Assembly (NCBI GenBank): GCA_021325515.1
Contig: JAJPHC010000063.1
Location: 62,001-126,000, forward strand
DNA: 64,000 nt
DNA from: Acidobacteriota bacterium
GTDB lineage: Bacteria; Acidobacteriota; Thermoanaerobaculia; Gp7-AA8
Reading direction: 5' to 3'
The translations under genes were made by a program, and so were the position numbers. The notes beneath the pieces are model-generated. The model did no database searches and was not told where the DNA came from. It saw only the letters and a program-made list of their open reading frames with translations. Positions 26,233-36,200 of this stretch are shown here, one piece after another (the first letter of the stretch is position 1; the number at the start of each line of letters is the position of its first letter).

Positions 26233-27160
26233 ACTCCAGCGCGATCGACGGCGTGCCGATCTCTTCCCCATTCGCCTCGGCGTGCGGATAGATGAAGTAG
26301 TTCAGCGGCTGCGCCGTACGCGGCTCCAGAACGAGGTCGCGCCCCATCGTGAACTGCACGCGATCGGGATCGAGATTGCCGAAGAGATACGAGCGCACCG
26401 CCGGATCGGAGGACTTCGACGCCTCGGAAGGATCGACGGGAATCCAACCCTTCCCTTTCACATAGAACTCCGCCCAGCAGTGATAGCCCTTCACCTGTCC
26501 ATCCTTCGCAGTCATCGGGAAGCCGATGACGAAGCGCGACGGGATGCCTTTCGCGCGCGCGAGCGACATGAAGAGCGAATGAAAATCGGTGCAGTTGCCG
26601 GCGCGGATGTCGCACGCGCGCTCGCTGTCGCCCTTGCCCCAGCCGGGCGTCGTCTTGTCGTACTTCATCGTGGCGAGGAGATGATCGTAGATGGCGTGCG
26701 CCTGATCGATGGGCGTGGTCTTTCCTGCCGTGACTTCCGCAGCGAGCTTGCGCAGACGCGGCGAGAGCGTCACCAGCCTGTCGGCGCGAAGCGCGCGGTC
26801 GAGCTCGCGCTTCGAGGCGTTCCTCTCGGCAATCGTCGACATCGTGATCTCGCGCCGCTCCGCCGTGAAGCGGATGCGCACGGTGAAGTCGCCGGCGGGC
26901 GGATGCTCGATCGCCGCGAACGCATATTCATCGCCGAATTCCTTTTCGCGATAACGCCTCAGCTCGACCGGCGAATCGATCGTCACGTTGCTGATCTGCT
27001 GAGGTCCGCGCGACACCGGCAGCGGAATCCAGACGTTGAGCCTGTCGAGTCCGGCAGGGATATTGGCGACGGTCGCGGTGTAGGTCGCTTCCACTTTTCG
27101 GGCGGGTGCAGCGGATAGTTGGGCTGCGACGAGTGCGAGGAGCAGAAGTGATTTTTTCAA
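26168..27160 (-). CDS. Secreted transglutaminase-like protease
   Basis: A 330-residue protein with a signal peptide (KKSLLLLALVAAQLSAAPA), an N-terminal beta-rich domain (WIPLPVSRGPQQIS), and a transglutaminase-like domain with a complete triad: Cys190 in AGNCTDFHS, His227 in KGYHCWAEFY, Asp243 in PVDPSEA. Bacterial members are usually cysteine proteases or cross-linkers in the periplasm. Its 3' end overlaps the convergent amidohydrolase. The start is 55 bases from the divergent antiporter. Confidence 0.9.
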   Translation of the reverse strand: MKKSLLLLALVAAQLSAAPARKVEATYTATVANIPAGLDRLNVWIPLPVSRGPQQISNVTIDSPVELRRYREKEFGDEYAFAAIEHPPAGDFTVRIRFTAERREITMSTIAERNASKRELDRALRADRLVTLSPRLRKLAAEVTAGKTTPIDQAHAIYDHLLATMKYDKTTPGWGKGDSERACDIRAGNCTDFHSLFMSLARAKGIPSRFVIGFPMTAKDGQVKGYHCWAEFYVKGKGWIPVDPSEASKSSDPAVRSYLFGNLDPDRVQFTMGRDLVLEPRTAQPLNYFIYPHAEANGEEIGTPSIALEFRDLPGGAAPVPAAQASSRRP

Positions 27161-27215
27161 TGTAGGTCTCCGTCAGGGCGAGCCAGCGGCCCGCTCTCCC
27201 TTACAATCCGCAATC

Positions 27216-28496
27216 GTGTCGAATTTCGATCTGGTTCTCAAACTGTTTTTGCAGTTGACGGTGATCCTCGCCGTTTGCCGCGCCGTCGGCTGGCTCGGCC
27301 GTTTCGCCGGACAGACGCAGGTGGTCAGCGAAATGATCGCCGGCGTCCTCCTCGGACCGTCGCTCTTCGGCGCACTCGCTCCCTCCGCGCAGCACTGGCT
27401 CTTTCCGAAAGCCAGCATGCCGATTCTCTACGCGATCAGCCAGGTCGGCCTCGTGCTCTACATGTTCATGGTCGGTCTCGAATTCGACGCCGGACTGATT
27501 CGCGGACGCGTCCGGAGCGCCGCGGCCATCTCCGCCTCGGGGATCATCGTGCCGTTCGCGCTGGGCGCAACGCTCGCGCTCAATCTGAAGAAGGACGCGG
27601 GTCTGTTCACCGCCAGCATCTCTCCGCTGATGGGAGCGCTGTACATGGGCGCCGCGATGTCGATCACGGCGTTTCCGATGCTGGCGCGGATTCTCGATGA
27701 GCGAGGAATCGCCCGAACGCGCATCGGCACGATCTCGCTCGCCGCGGGCTCTCTCGACGACGCGATGGCATGGTGTCTTCTCGCCTTCATCCTCGCCGCC
27801 GTGAAAGCGGACTCCTCGATCGCCATGACCGCGATCTTCGGCGGCGCGGTGTATGTCCTCGCGATGATCTACCTCTTCAAGCCGCTGCTGGCGCGCTTCG
27901 AGCGCCGCGTCGATGCGAGTGGAAACATCGATGCCACGACAGCCACGCTGATGCTGATGATCGTCATGCTCTGCGCCTGGGCGACCGATGCGATCGGGAT
28001 CTACGCGGTCTTCGGAGCGTTCATCTGCGGCACCTCGATGCCGCGCGGCCGCTTCGCGGAGGTGGTGCATGAGAAGTTCGGGCTGGTGACAGGGACACTT
28101 CTCGTCCCCGTGTTCTTCGTCTACTCGGGCCTCAACACGCAGGTCGGTCTTCTCGACTCGCGCGCGATCTGGAATCTGGCCGGCATCGTCTTCATTCTCG
28201 CGATCGCCGGGAAAGGCGTGGCGTGCGCGCTCGCGGCACGCGCGACGGGCGAGCCGTGGCGTGAGTCATGGACCATCGGCACGCTGATGAATGCGCGCGG
28301 ACTGATGGAGCTGATCATTCTCAACATCGGCCTCGAGCGCGGCCTCATCACGCCAGCGCTCTTCACGATCATGGTGTTGATGGCGATCATCACCACGGTC
28401 ATGACGTCGCCGATCTTCTCGCTGATCTACGGGCGCCGCGCCGCGGAGCTCAATGCTTCACCGTCCGGCGTCGCGGCGGCGTGTCCTCGAACGTAA
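27216..28496 (+). CDS. Kef-type cation:proton antiporter (CPA2)
   Basis: A 426-residue inner-membrane protein starting from GTG, with about 12 hydrophobic helices and the Na/H exchanger fold: VVSEMIAGVLLGPS, LYMFMVGLEFD, MSITAFPMLARIL, SLDDAMAW and GKGVACALAARATGEPWRESWTIGTLMNARGLMEL. No TrkA-N/RCK regulatory domain follows. Likely exchanges K+ or Na+ for H+. The C-terminal tail (NASPSGVAAACPRT) overlaps the convergent cupredoxin gene by 47 bases. Confidence 0.92.
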   Translation: MSNFDLVLKLFLQLTVILAVCRAVGWLGRFAGQTQVVSEMIAGVLLGPSLFGALAPSAQHWLFPKASMPILYAISQVGLVLYMFMVGLEFDAGLIRGRVRSAAAISASGIIVPFALGATLALNLKKDAGLFTASISPLMGALYMGAAMSITAFPMLARILDERGIARTRIGTISLAAGSLDDAMAWCLLAFILAAVKADSSIAMTAIFGGAVYVLAMIYLFKPLLARFERRVDASGNIDATTATLMLMIVMLCAWATDAIGIYAVFGAFICGTSMPRGRFAEVVHEKFGLVTGTLLVPVFFVYSGLNTQVGLLDSRAIWNLAGIVFILAIAGKGVACALAARATGEPWRESWTIGTLMNARGLMELIILNIGLERGLITPALFTIMVLMAIITTVMTSPIFSLIYGRRAAELNASPSGVAAACPRT

Positions 28497-29694
28497 AGGC
28501 CGACCGCGCGGTCACGGTCTGACCGCCCATCGTCACGGCAACATCGACGGTGCCGTTGGCGTGCGCGGGGACTTTCACGGTAAGCGTGGCCGCATCGAGA
28601 ACGGCCAGGCTCGTGCCTGCAACGCCGCCGAACGTGACCGACGCGCCGGCGAGCGCCGACGTGAAGCCGGTGCCGCTGATCGAGACGAGGCTCCCGCCCT
28701 GGTTCGAGCCGCTCGCCGGCGACACGCTCGCGACGGAGAGCGGCACGGCCGTGTAGCGGAATGCCTGCGCCGCGGTCGCCGACTGCCCGTCAGGATTCCT
28801 GACGACGACATCGGCGGCGAGCGATTGCTGCTCCGTCGCGACGGCGACCGGCGTCACGATCGTGATCGCCGACGAAGTTGCGCTGAGCACCAGCGCCGCC
28901 TTTCCACCGACGGTGACCGTGGCCCCGCTCTGAAAGTTGTTCCCGCTGATCTGCACGGATGTGCCGCCGTTGCTCGGGCCTGACGCCGGCGAGACGGAGG
29001 CGATCGACGGCGCTGGAACGACATACGTGAAGCCGTTGAACGTCGCGCTCTGGCCGTCGGGATTCGTCACCGAGACACTCACCGTTCCCGCATCCTGCGG
29101 AGGCGCCGTCGCCACGATCGAGGTCGCGCTCTGCACCGTGACGCTCGACGCGGCGACCGTTCCGAACTTCACCGTCGCTCCGCTCACGAAATTCGTGCCG
29201 GTGATCGTCACTGTCGTTCCCTGCGAGCCGGATGAGGGCTGCACGCTGGAGATCGAGGGCGCAGCCGCGGCCGTCACGACGAAGTTGCCCGACATCGTCG
29301 AATGTCCCGCGCCGCACGACGACTGGTTGCAGAGGAAGAGGAACGTGCCTGCCTGATCGGCGGTAAACGTCACGGTCCGCGTCGTCCCCTTGTCGAGCTT
29401 GAGCCCGGCTCCGAGCACGTAGCGCTCCATCAGCAGGATGTGCTGCACATCGCTCGACGTCCCGTTGATCACGACGGTATCGCCGACATTCGCCACGAAC
29501 GGCGACGGGGAGAACGTGAACGCCCACTGCTTCGCGGTCAGCGTGTAGGTGCGCGTCACGCCGGTCGGCGCGACGGGAATCGGCTCCGGCGTCTCCAGCG
29601 AGAACGCAACGTGATGGTGATGTTCTTCGGCGATTGCGACCGGGACGAGGAGACTGACGATGAGCAGGCAGACGAGCGAGCGCATGAGCACCAT
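28450..29694 (-). CDS. CuA-like cupredoxin fused to three IPT/TIG domains
   Basis: A 414-residue secreted protein: signal peptide (LVCLLIVSLLVPVAIA), His-rich stretch EEHHHH, cupredoxin domain at about 45-142, then three IPT/TIG domains at about 147-230, 232-318 and 321-405 (each PxISSVxPxSG). The cupredoxin holds His85 (DVQHILL) and CNQSSCGAGHSTM, i.e. Cys122, Cys127, His131, Met134: the ligand order of a CuA centre but with four residues between the cysteines, where COX2 has three. Could be a secreted copper electron carrier or copper-binding surface protein. No oxidase gene is nearby. Confidence 0.82.
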   Translation of the reverse strand: MVLMRSLVCLLIVSLLVPVAIAEEHHHHVAFSLETPEPIPVAPTGVTRTYTLTAKQWAFTFSPSPFVANVGDTVVINGTSSDVQHILLMERYVLGAGLKLDKGTTRTVTFTADQAGTFLFLCNQSSCGAGHSTMSGNFVVTAAAAPSISSVQPSSGSQGTTVTITGTNFVSGATVKFGTVAASSVTVQSATSIVATAPPQDAGTVSVSVTNPDGQSATFNGFTYVVPAPSIASVSPASGPSNGGTSVQISGNNFQSGATVTVGGKAALVLSATSSAITIVTPVAVATEQQSLAADVVVRNPDGQSATAAQAFRYTAVPLSVASVSPASGSNQGGSLVSISGTGFTSALAGASVTFGGVAGTSLAVLDAATLTVKVPAHANGTVDVAVTMGGQTVTARSAFTFEDTPPRRRTVKH

Positions 29695-29784
29695 GATAGG
29701 GAATCGACGGGCGAGGGTGTGCTTTGGTTTACAGGGTTCACTTCAAGTTTTTCCCGGCCGCAGCGACGATCCATTGCAGCGAGC

Positions 29785-30948
29785 TCACACCCGCAGCACG
29801 ATCTTGCGCCGGTAGAGAATCGTCAGAATCCCCAGCCAGAGCGCGACGAAGCAGAGGCCCCACAGCAGCGACGCGAACTTCTCCGGGAAGAACGGCTCGA
29901 AGAAAAGCGCGAACGTCGCCTGATGCAGCGACGTCTTCTGTCCCGTCCACGTGACCTTGATCAGCGAGTCGATCGTGCGCGCCATGACGCCGGAGCCAAC
30001 GAACGCCACCAGCGGATTGAGGCCGTAGATCACGAACGGTTTCGACCAGCGCGTCGCGCCGAGGTAGTCGATGAGCCACATGCAGGTGGCGAGAACGAGC
30101 GAAGCGAAACCGGCGGTGAAGACGACGTAGGAGCTCGTCCAGAGATTCTTGTTGATCGGAAAGAGCCAGCCCCACAGCGAGCCGGCGAACATCGCGATCG
30201 CACCCGCGCCGAACATCGCGGCGATGCGCTCGATGAGCGGCTTCTCTTTTCTCGAGATCCACTCACCGGCGAGAATGCCGAACAGCGCGGTCGCAATCGC
30301 GGGCAGCGTCGACAGCGGCCCTTCGGGATCCCACGTTTTGGTGATCGACCAGATGTGATTCGCGCCGAGCAGCGCGCGGTCGGCGCGGGCGGCCATCGTC
30401 ACGTCCGGCGGCTCGAGCGGCGCGAACAGCATCACGCCCCAGTAGCCGACGAGAATCGCCGCGATGATGGCGAGGCGCGAGCGCCACGCCGTGACATAGC
30501 GCGCGATGAGCGCGGAGATCGCGTAGACGATCCCGATCCGCTGCAGCACGCCCATGAAGCGGAGATGCGCGAAGCGATAGACGACGCGCTGCAGAAACGA
30601 CGGATCGGCAACGCCGGCGATCTTCCCCCACCAGAAGAATGGATACGCATTCAACAGAAGTCCGAAGAGAACGATGAGCGCGCCGCGGCGCAGGATCGCC
30701 TTCGGCTCCTTGCGCGAGAGATGCGTCGTGATGCCGACGATGAAGAGGAAGAAGGGAAAGACGAGATCGGTCGGCGTCCACCCGTGCCACTCGGCATGTT
30801 CGAGCGGCGCATAGATGGCGCTCCAGCTTCCGGGATCGTTGACGAGCAGCATGCCGGCGATCGTGAGCCCGCGGAACGCATCGAGGGAAACGAGGCGCTC
30901 TTTGGGAGCCGCCGGTGCGGGGACTTGCGGGCTCGCCGTGCCGCTCAT
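29785..30948 (-). CDS. HGSNAT-like membrane acetyltransferase (DUF5009/NagX type)
   Basis: A 387-residue protein with about 10-11 membrane helices, opening RLVSLDAFRGLTIAGMLLVNDPGSW, the signature of the heparan-alpha-glucosaminide N-acetyltransferase/NagX group, followed by HGWTPTDLVFPFFLFIVG. Family role: transmembrane acetyl transfer to amino sugars, or cell-wall sugar handling. The start overlaps the MerR-TPR gene stop by four bases, so they are co-translated. Confidence 0.9.
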   Translation of the reverse strand: MSGTASPQVPAPAAPKERLVSLDAFRGLTIAGMLLVNDPGSWSAIYAPLEHAEWHGWTPTDLVFPFFLFIVGITTHLSRKEPKAILRRGALIVLFGLLLNAYPFFWWGKIAGVADPSFLQRVVYRFAHLRFMGVLQRIGIVYAISALIARYVTAWRSRLAIIAAILVGYWGVMLFAPLEPPDVTMAARADRALLGANHIWSITKTWDPEGPLSTLPAIATALFGILAGEWISRKEKPLIERIAAMFGAGAIAMFAGSLWGWLFPINKNLWTSSYVVFTAGFASLVLATCMWLIDYLGATRWSKPFVIYGLNPLVAFVGSGVMARTIDSLIKVTWTGQKTSLHQATFALFFEPFFPEKFASLLWGLCFVALWLGILTILYRRKIVLRV

Positions 30949-31751
30949 TCGCGAAGCCTCCGGTACGCCGCGAGATGCCGCAGCGCGCCAGGCTTGTCGC
31001 CGCGCCGCTCGAGAATGCCGGCGAGGTTGTAGTGCGCGTCGGCGTTCAGCTCATCGAGCCCGATTGCCTTTTCGTACGCTTCCTCCGCCTCCTGAGAGCG
31101 GCCGAGGTCTTCCAGCGCGACGCCGAGATTGAACCAGGCCACGCCATGCTCCGGATCGGCATCGAGCGCCGCGCGATACTGCTTCGCTGCCGCGGCCGCG
31201 GCGCGCGCCTCGTGCAGGAGGCGGCCGAGGTTCACGTGCGCGTCGGCATGCTGAGGATCGATCGCGATCGCTTTCTCGTAGGCCTCGCGCGCTTTCTCCA
31301 CGGAAGTCATCTCCAGCTCACATCCGAGAAAGTACCAGTCGTCGGCATCGTCGGCCGTCTCCGCGGCCTGCAGCAGAACCGGCGCGGTTTTCTCCGCGAT
31401 CTCCGACACGGCGAAATCGAAGAGCGCCTGGCCCGACTCCGGATTCCAGACTGCATCACCGTCGCTGACGACGACGCGCTCGCCATCGGCTGCGATGCGC
31501 ACGGCGGTGATCGAGCGTCCGGCAGGAAGCTGCTCGCGCAGCAGCGAGAGGACGCGCCGCACTTTTTTCGGAGGAATCCTCGCCGCCGTCAGCTCGCCGG
31601 CTGTCCGCAGCACGATGAGATCGCGAAAGCCGAAGAGGAGCTCGCCGCGCGCACCGCGCTCCGGATGGAGAAAGCCCTGATTCGCGAACGAGCGAATCTG
31701 CGCCGGCGTCAGGCCGAGCATCGCCGCGACCTCGCGGACGGAGTAGGACAT
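30945..31751 (-). CDS. MerR-type HTH fused to tetratricopeptide repeats
   Basis: A 268-residue protein. Residues 3-70 are a MerR-like winged helix (YSVREVAAMLGLTPAQIRSF), and residues about 130-265 hold three to four TPRs (YFLGCELEMTSVEKAREAYEKA, HADAHVNLGRLLHEA, AWFNLGVALEDLGRSQEAEEAYEKA). No dimerisation helix or metal-binding cysteines are seen, so this is not a metal-sensing MerR. Likely a DNA-binding regulator using the TPRs for protein contacts. It shares an operon with the acetyltransferase. Confidence 0.85.
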   Translation of the reverse strand: MSYSVREVAAMLGLTPAQIRSFANQGFLHPERGARGELLFGFRDLIVLRTAGELTAARIPPKKVRRVLSLLREQLPAGRSITAVRIAADGERVVVSDGDAVWNPESGQALFDFAVSEIAEKTAPVLLQAAETADDADDWYFLGCELEMTSVEKAREAYEKAIAIDPQHADAHVNLGRLLHEARAAAAAAKQYRAALDADPEHGVAWFNLGVALEDLGRSQEAEEAYEKAIGLDELNADAHYNLAGILERRGDKPGALRHLAAYRRLRE

Positions 31752-31760
31752 ACGGCGATG

Positions 31761-32672
31761 CTATCGCGCTTTCGACTTCGCCGCGGGAGCAGCCTTGCGC
31801 GCTGCCGGCTTCGCAGGTTTGCGCTTCTCTTCCGTGCGGACCGGCATCTTCGCCGGCGCACTCTTCGCCGCGCGCGAAGATGACGGCGAGGATGCCGCGC
31901 GGGAGCCGCCGCCGAGGCTGGCGCGCAGTGCTTCCATGAGGTCGATGACCTGCGCGCGCGGCTCTTCGCTCGCGAGCGAGGTGATCTCTTCTCCTTCGAT
32001 CTTGCGCTGGATCAGTGCGCGCGTGCGCTCCGCCTGCTCGTCGCGATAGTTCTCGGGATGGAACTCTTCGGTCGCGCCCATCTCGGCGAGCTGAATCGCC
32101 ATCTTCAGCTCGTTGTCCTTCACCGGCGCGTCGGACAGATCGAGCTCATCGATCGAGCGGATCTCGCTCGGATAGTAGAGCTGCTGCATCACGAGCCCTT
32201 TGCCGAGCGGCCGGAGAATCGTCAGGTACTGCTTGCCGCGCGCAGCGTACTTGGCGAGCGCCCAGCGTCCCGTTTCCTGCAGCGCTTTCGACAGCAGCGT
32301 GTACGCGCGATCGCCGCCGCGGTCGGGGCCGAGGTAGTAAGCCTTCGAGAAAAAGATCGGATCGATCTCGGTCGACGGGAGGAACTCGGTGATCTCGATC
32401 GTCTGCGTCGCCTTCTCTTCCAGCGACTTGATCTCTTCTTCACTGAAGAGGACGTATTGTCCCTTCGAGAACTCGTAGCCCTTCACGACTTCGGAGCGAT
32501 CGATCGTCCGCTCGTCTTTGGGGCAGAAGAGCTGCTGCTGGATGCGGCTGCCGCAATCCTTGTGCAGCATGTTGAAGCTGATCCGCTCCGACGACTCGGC
32601 CGCAGAAAAGAGCTTGACGGGAATGGCAACGAGACCGAAGGCGATCTGTGCGGAGGCTATGGCTCTGGGCAT
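31761..32672 (-). CDS. ku: Ku protein for non-homologous end joining
   Basis: A 303-residue bacterial Ku starting at ATG 32672 (MPRAIASAQIAFGLVAIPVKLF), with FNMLHKDCGSRIQQQLFCPKDE and KGYEFSKGQYVLFSEEE. The core is about 1-255; the tail is Lys/Ala/Pro-rich, a known DNA-binding extension. Homodimeric Ku binds DNA ends and recruits LigD. No LigD is adjacent in this window. Divergent from an alkyltransferase-like gene, giving a DNA-repair pair with an 80-base shared control region. Confidence 0.95.
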   Translation of the reverse strand: MPRAIASAQIAFGLVAIPVKLFSAAESSERISFNMLHKDCGSRIQQQLFCPKDERTIDRSEVVKGYEFSKGQYVLFSEEEIKSLEEKATQTIEITEFLPSTEIDPIFFSKAYYLGPDRGGDRAYTLLSKALQETGRWALAKYAARGKQYLTILRPLGKGLVMQQLYYPSEIRSIDELDLSDAPVKDNELKMAIQLAEMGATEEFHPENYRDEQAERTRALIQRKIEGEEITSLASEEPRAQVIDLMEALRASLGGGSRAASSPSSSRAAKSAPAKMPVRTEEKRKPAKPAARKAAPAAKSKAR

Positions 32673-32752
32673 GATGGAACCTCGAAAACACTCACATTCA
32701 CACGCTTGTTCCGAACCGGGCACTGCCCAAGGGAGTGTGCAATCCTAGCACG

Positions 32753-33121
32753 ATGAGCTCGCACTACGAACGGATCTGGTCGGTGGTGAAGAGGATCCCG
32801 CGAGGGAAAGTCGCGACGTATGGACAGGTGGCGGAGCTCGCCGGACTGGAAGGGCACGCGCGGCAGGCCGGCTACGCGATGCACGCGCTGCCGGCGGACA
32901 GCGATGTGCCGTGGCATCGCGTCATCAATGCGCGCGGCGAAATCTCCGCGCGGACGAGCGGCGACTCGCACGAGTTGCAGCGCATGTTGCTCGAGGCCGA
33001 AGGAATCGCGTTCGACGCCAAAGGCCGCTGCGATCTGAAACGGTATCGCTGGAGCGCGGGCGTCTCGCCCGCAGTCGCCGGGCGTCCCGCCCGGCGACTC
33101 AGAACGACGAAGAGAACGTGA
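32753..33121 (+). CDS. Alkyltransferase-like (ATL/MGMT-type) DNA-binding protein
   Basis: A 122-residue protein with the MGMT C-terminal fold: YERIWSVVKRIPRGKVATYGQVAELAG (HTH region) and VPWHRVINARGEIS. The active-site motif PCHRV reads PWHRV, so the alkyl-accepting Cys is Trp, the hallmark of ATL proteins that flag O6-alkylguanine for nucleotide excision repair rather than repairing it. Start ATG 32753. The natural domain ends near DLKRYRW; the tail SAGVSPAVAGRPARRL is encoded by the palindromic repeat at 33054-33100. Confidence 0.9.
   Translation: MSSHYERIWSVVKRIPRGKVATYGQVAELAGLEGHARQAGYAMHALPADSDVPWHRVINARGEISARTSGDSHELQRMLLEAEGIAFDAKGRCDLKRYRWSAGVSPAVAGRPARRLRTTKRT
33054..33100. repeat. 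Double palindrome, 'GTCGCCGGGCG' family, coding copy
   Basis: Two hairpins (GCGGGCG...CGCCCGC and GTCGCCGGGCG...CGCCCGGCGAC) in the opposite orientation to the copy at 18796-18839. This copy is read through by the ATL gene and encodes the last residues of that protein. Confidence 0.85.
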
Positions 33122-33238
33122 TCGGGCGGGTCCCCCGCGACCGTGAAAAAAGTGATCGGGCGGGAACGCCCGCGACCATAAAAAAAAGTGATCGGGCGGG
33201 TCCCCCGATCACTGCGGGCGGGGACGCCCGCGCTCCTT
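33115..33238. repeat. Tandem AGTGATCGGGCGGG repeats plus a terminal palindrome
   Basis: Three direct copies of a unit of about 34-37 bases with core GTGATCGGGCGGG separated by A-rich spacers, followed by CGATCACTGCGGGCGGGGA and CGCCCGCGCTCC, the same end as the 18.8 kb repeat. The last part overlaps the coding end of the protease gene, providing its final codons. Confidence 0.8.
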
Positions 33239-36200
33239 GAGCTCCTGCATCAGGACTTCGACTGCTTTTTCCAGGGTCGGGTCGTGGCCGGCGGCGACGA
33301 GATCGGGACGATCGACGACTTCGATGTCGGGCGCCGTGCCCACACCTTCCACCGCCCACATGCCGTGCGTATCTTTGAAGCGGAACGTCGGCACCGTGAC
33401 ACCGCCGCCATCCATCAGATCGGGACTGCCGCTCAATCCGATCAGCCCTCCCCACGTCCGCGTTCCGATGACGGGACCGAGCTTGCGCTCGCGGAAGTAG
33501 TACGGCAGCGCGTCGCCGCCTGAGCCCGCGAGTCCGTTCGTCAGAATCGCTTTCGGGCCTTCATGTGCGTAGGCCGGCGTCATCGCCGGCTCGAGATTGC
33601 GGCGCACCCAGTAGTTGAGCAGCGGACGGTCGAGCAGCTCGATCATCCGGTCGGGGATGAAGCCGCCGCCGTTGAAGCGATCGTCGATGATCAGCGCGTC
33701 CTTGCCGATCTGCGGATAGAAATAGCGGAATAGCTCCCGATTGCCCTCCCCTGCGGTATCGGGCAGATGGATGTATCCGATGCGTCCGCCCGAGACCTTG
33801 TCGACGTAGGCGCGGCGCGATGCCACCCAGTCGAGATAGCGCACGTTCGTCTCGTTCGTGATCGTGCGCACCTTCTCCTCATGCGATCCAGTTCCATCGG
33901 CGCTCGCCGCGAGCGTGAGCGTCACGACGCGCCTTCCCTTGTTCTCCAGCAGCCGGTAGAAGTTGTCGACGCCGCGCGCCGATACGCCGTCGACTGCGAG
34001 GATGTACTCCCCTTCCTTCGCTTTCACTCCCGGTTCGGTGAGCGGCGAGCGGCGCGACTCGTGCCAGTTCTCGCCGGGATAGATCTTCGCGATGCGGAAC
34101 ACGCCGTCCGCCGCCACGATCTCGGCGCCGAGGAGGCCGCTCTCCATGCGGGGAGCAGGATCGAGGTCGGATGGCGATTGCACGTAGACGTGACCCGCGC
34201 CCACCTCGCCGGCGAGCTCGCCGAGCACGTAGTCGAGATCGAAGCGGTGAGCGACCCAGGGAACGAGCGGCGCATATTGCGCGCGCACGGCATTCCAGTC
34301 GTTGCCGTGCATCTTCGGGTCGTAGAACCAGTCGCGCAGAATCCGCCACGCGTCGGTGAACTCCTGCGCCCATTCCGCGCGCGGGTCGATCTTCATCTCC
34401 AGATGATCGAGATTGAGCGCGTCGCTGATCTTCTGGCCGGGCTTCGCGGCGACGATCGCATACGTCTCTCCGCTGCGCACGAGGACTTTCTCGTGATCGG
34501 CCGAGAGGTCGTAGCCGCGAACGTTTCCGTCGACGACGGTCTCTTCCTTGCGGTCATCGATGTCGTAGAGATTGAGCTGCGTCTTCGCCCCGGTGCCGCT
34601 GAGATAGAGCACGCCATTGGCGACGGCATCGAGCTGGCGGTAGTTGCCGGACGAGACCGGGATCGCGCGCACGCGCGACTCGAAGCCGGCGAAGTCGATG
34701 TTCACTTTGACCGCGTCGGCTTTCTTCGCTTCCTTCTTCTCGTCCTTCTTCTCTTCAGGCGCAGGAGCCGCTGCGGCCTTCTCCTCATCGCTCTGCGGCA
34801 GGAAGAGCGCCGGACCATCGGCGGCGAGCACGCCGGCATAGACGCGGGTCGGATCGGTGTAGACGTAGTTGAATTCGAACGCGCTGAACGTCAGATTGAA
34901 ATCGCGATTCGACGTGAAATAGAGGTAGCGCCCCTTCGGATCGAAGGCAGGATCGCTGTCGCTCGTCATGCCTCCGGTGAGCCGCGCGCTCTTCGCGTCG
35001 GGGACGGAGTAGACCCAGATCTCGTTGAAGCGCGCGCGGTTCGCTTTCACGTAGGCGATCCAGCGGCTGTCGGGCGACCAGACGTAGGTGGTGATGTCCT
35101 CGAACTTTCCCTTGTCCACGTCGGTGATCTTTCCCGTCGCGACGTCGATCACATGCAGCGTGTGCTCCTTGTCGGCGTATGCGATCAGCTTGGAATCGGG
35201 CGACCACTTCGGCGCGAGGTTCCAGGCCTTGCTGCCCTTCGTCAACTGGCGCTCGCTGCCGGTGCCGTCGGCGGGACGGAGATAGAGCTCGTACTCGTCG
35301 CCGTTGCGATCGCTCAGATACGCGATGGTCTTGCCGTCGGGCGACCATGCGGCGTCGCGCTCGCGCACGCCGGGCGACTGCGTGAGATTGCGGATCTCTC
35401 CATTCTTCGCCGGGACGGTGAAGAGCTCGCCGCGTGCAACGAGCAGCGCGCGCGCGCCGGTTGGCGACACGAACGCATCTTCGATGTTGCCGCGCACGTT
35501 CTTGAAATACGGCAGCGCTCCGCGAAAATCGCCGACGACGCGGATCGGGATCCGCTCCTCTTTCCCGCTGCGCGTGTCGTAGCGCCAGAGATAACCGCCG
35601 CACTCGTAGACGACCTGCGCGTCATCGGAGCTCGGCCAGAGGACATCGAAGTCGGTGTGATTCGTGACCTTCTTCGTCTGTTTCGTCTTCAGATCGTAGG
35701 ACCAGAGATTGAGCTTGCCGCCTTCGCGATCGGAGGTGAAGTAGATCGCATCGCCGATCCAGACCGGCTGGTTGTCCGTCATCGGATCGTTGGTGATCTG
35801 CTCCGCCGTGTTCTTCACGAGGTCGTAGATCCAGACATCCTGAGCGCGTCCGCCGCGATAGCGTTTCCAGGTGCGGAACTCGCGGTCCCACGGCGTGTAG
35901 ACGAGCTTCGTGCCGTCGGGAGAGAACGCGCCTCCGCCGCCCATCGGCATCGGCAGCGGCTGCTCCATCCCGCCGCCTGCCGGCACGATGTAGGGCCGCG
36001 CGAGGCGATCGCTCTGCGCGACGCGATGCGAGAGAAACAGAATCGACTTTCCATCAGGCGTCCAGTCGAGCACGCGGTTGTCGATGCCGCCGCGCGGAGG
36101 CAGCGGGCCGGCGTCGTTGTAGAACGTGAGCTGCCGGGGAGTGCCTCCCTCTGCGCTGATGACGTACACCTGCCGCGTGCCGCTGTACTCGCCGCAGAAC

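Noticed and set aside
33115-33240. CRISPR array
   Set aside because: The repeats are few, with A-rich short spacers similar to one another and no unique spacers, and no cas gene is present.
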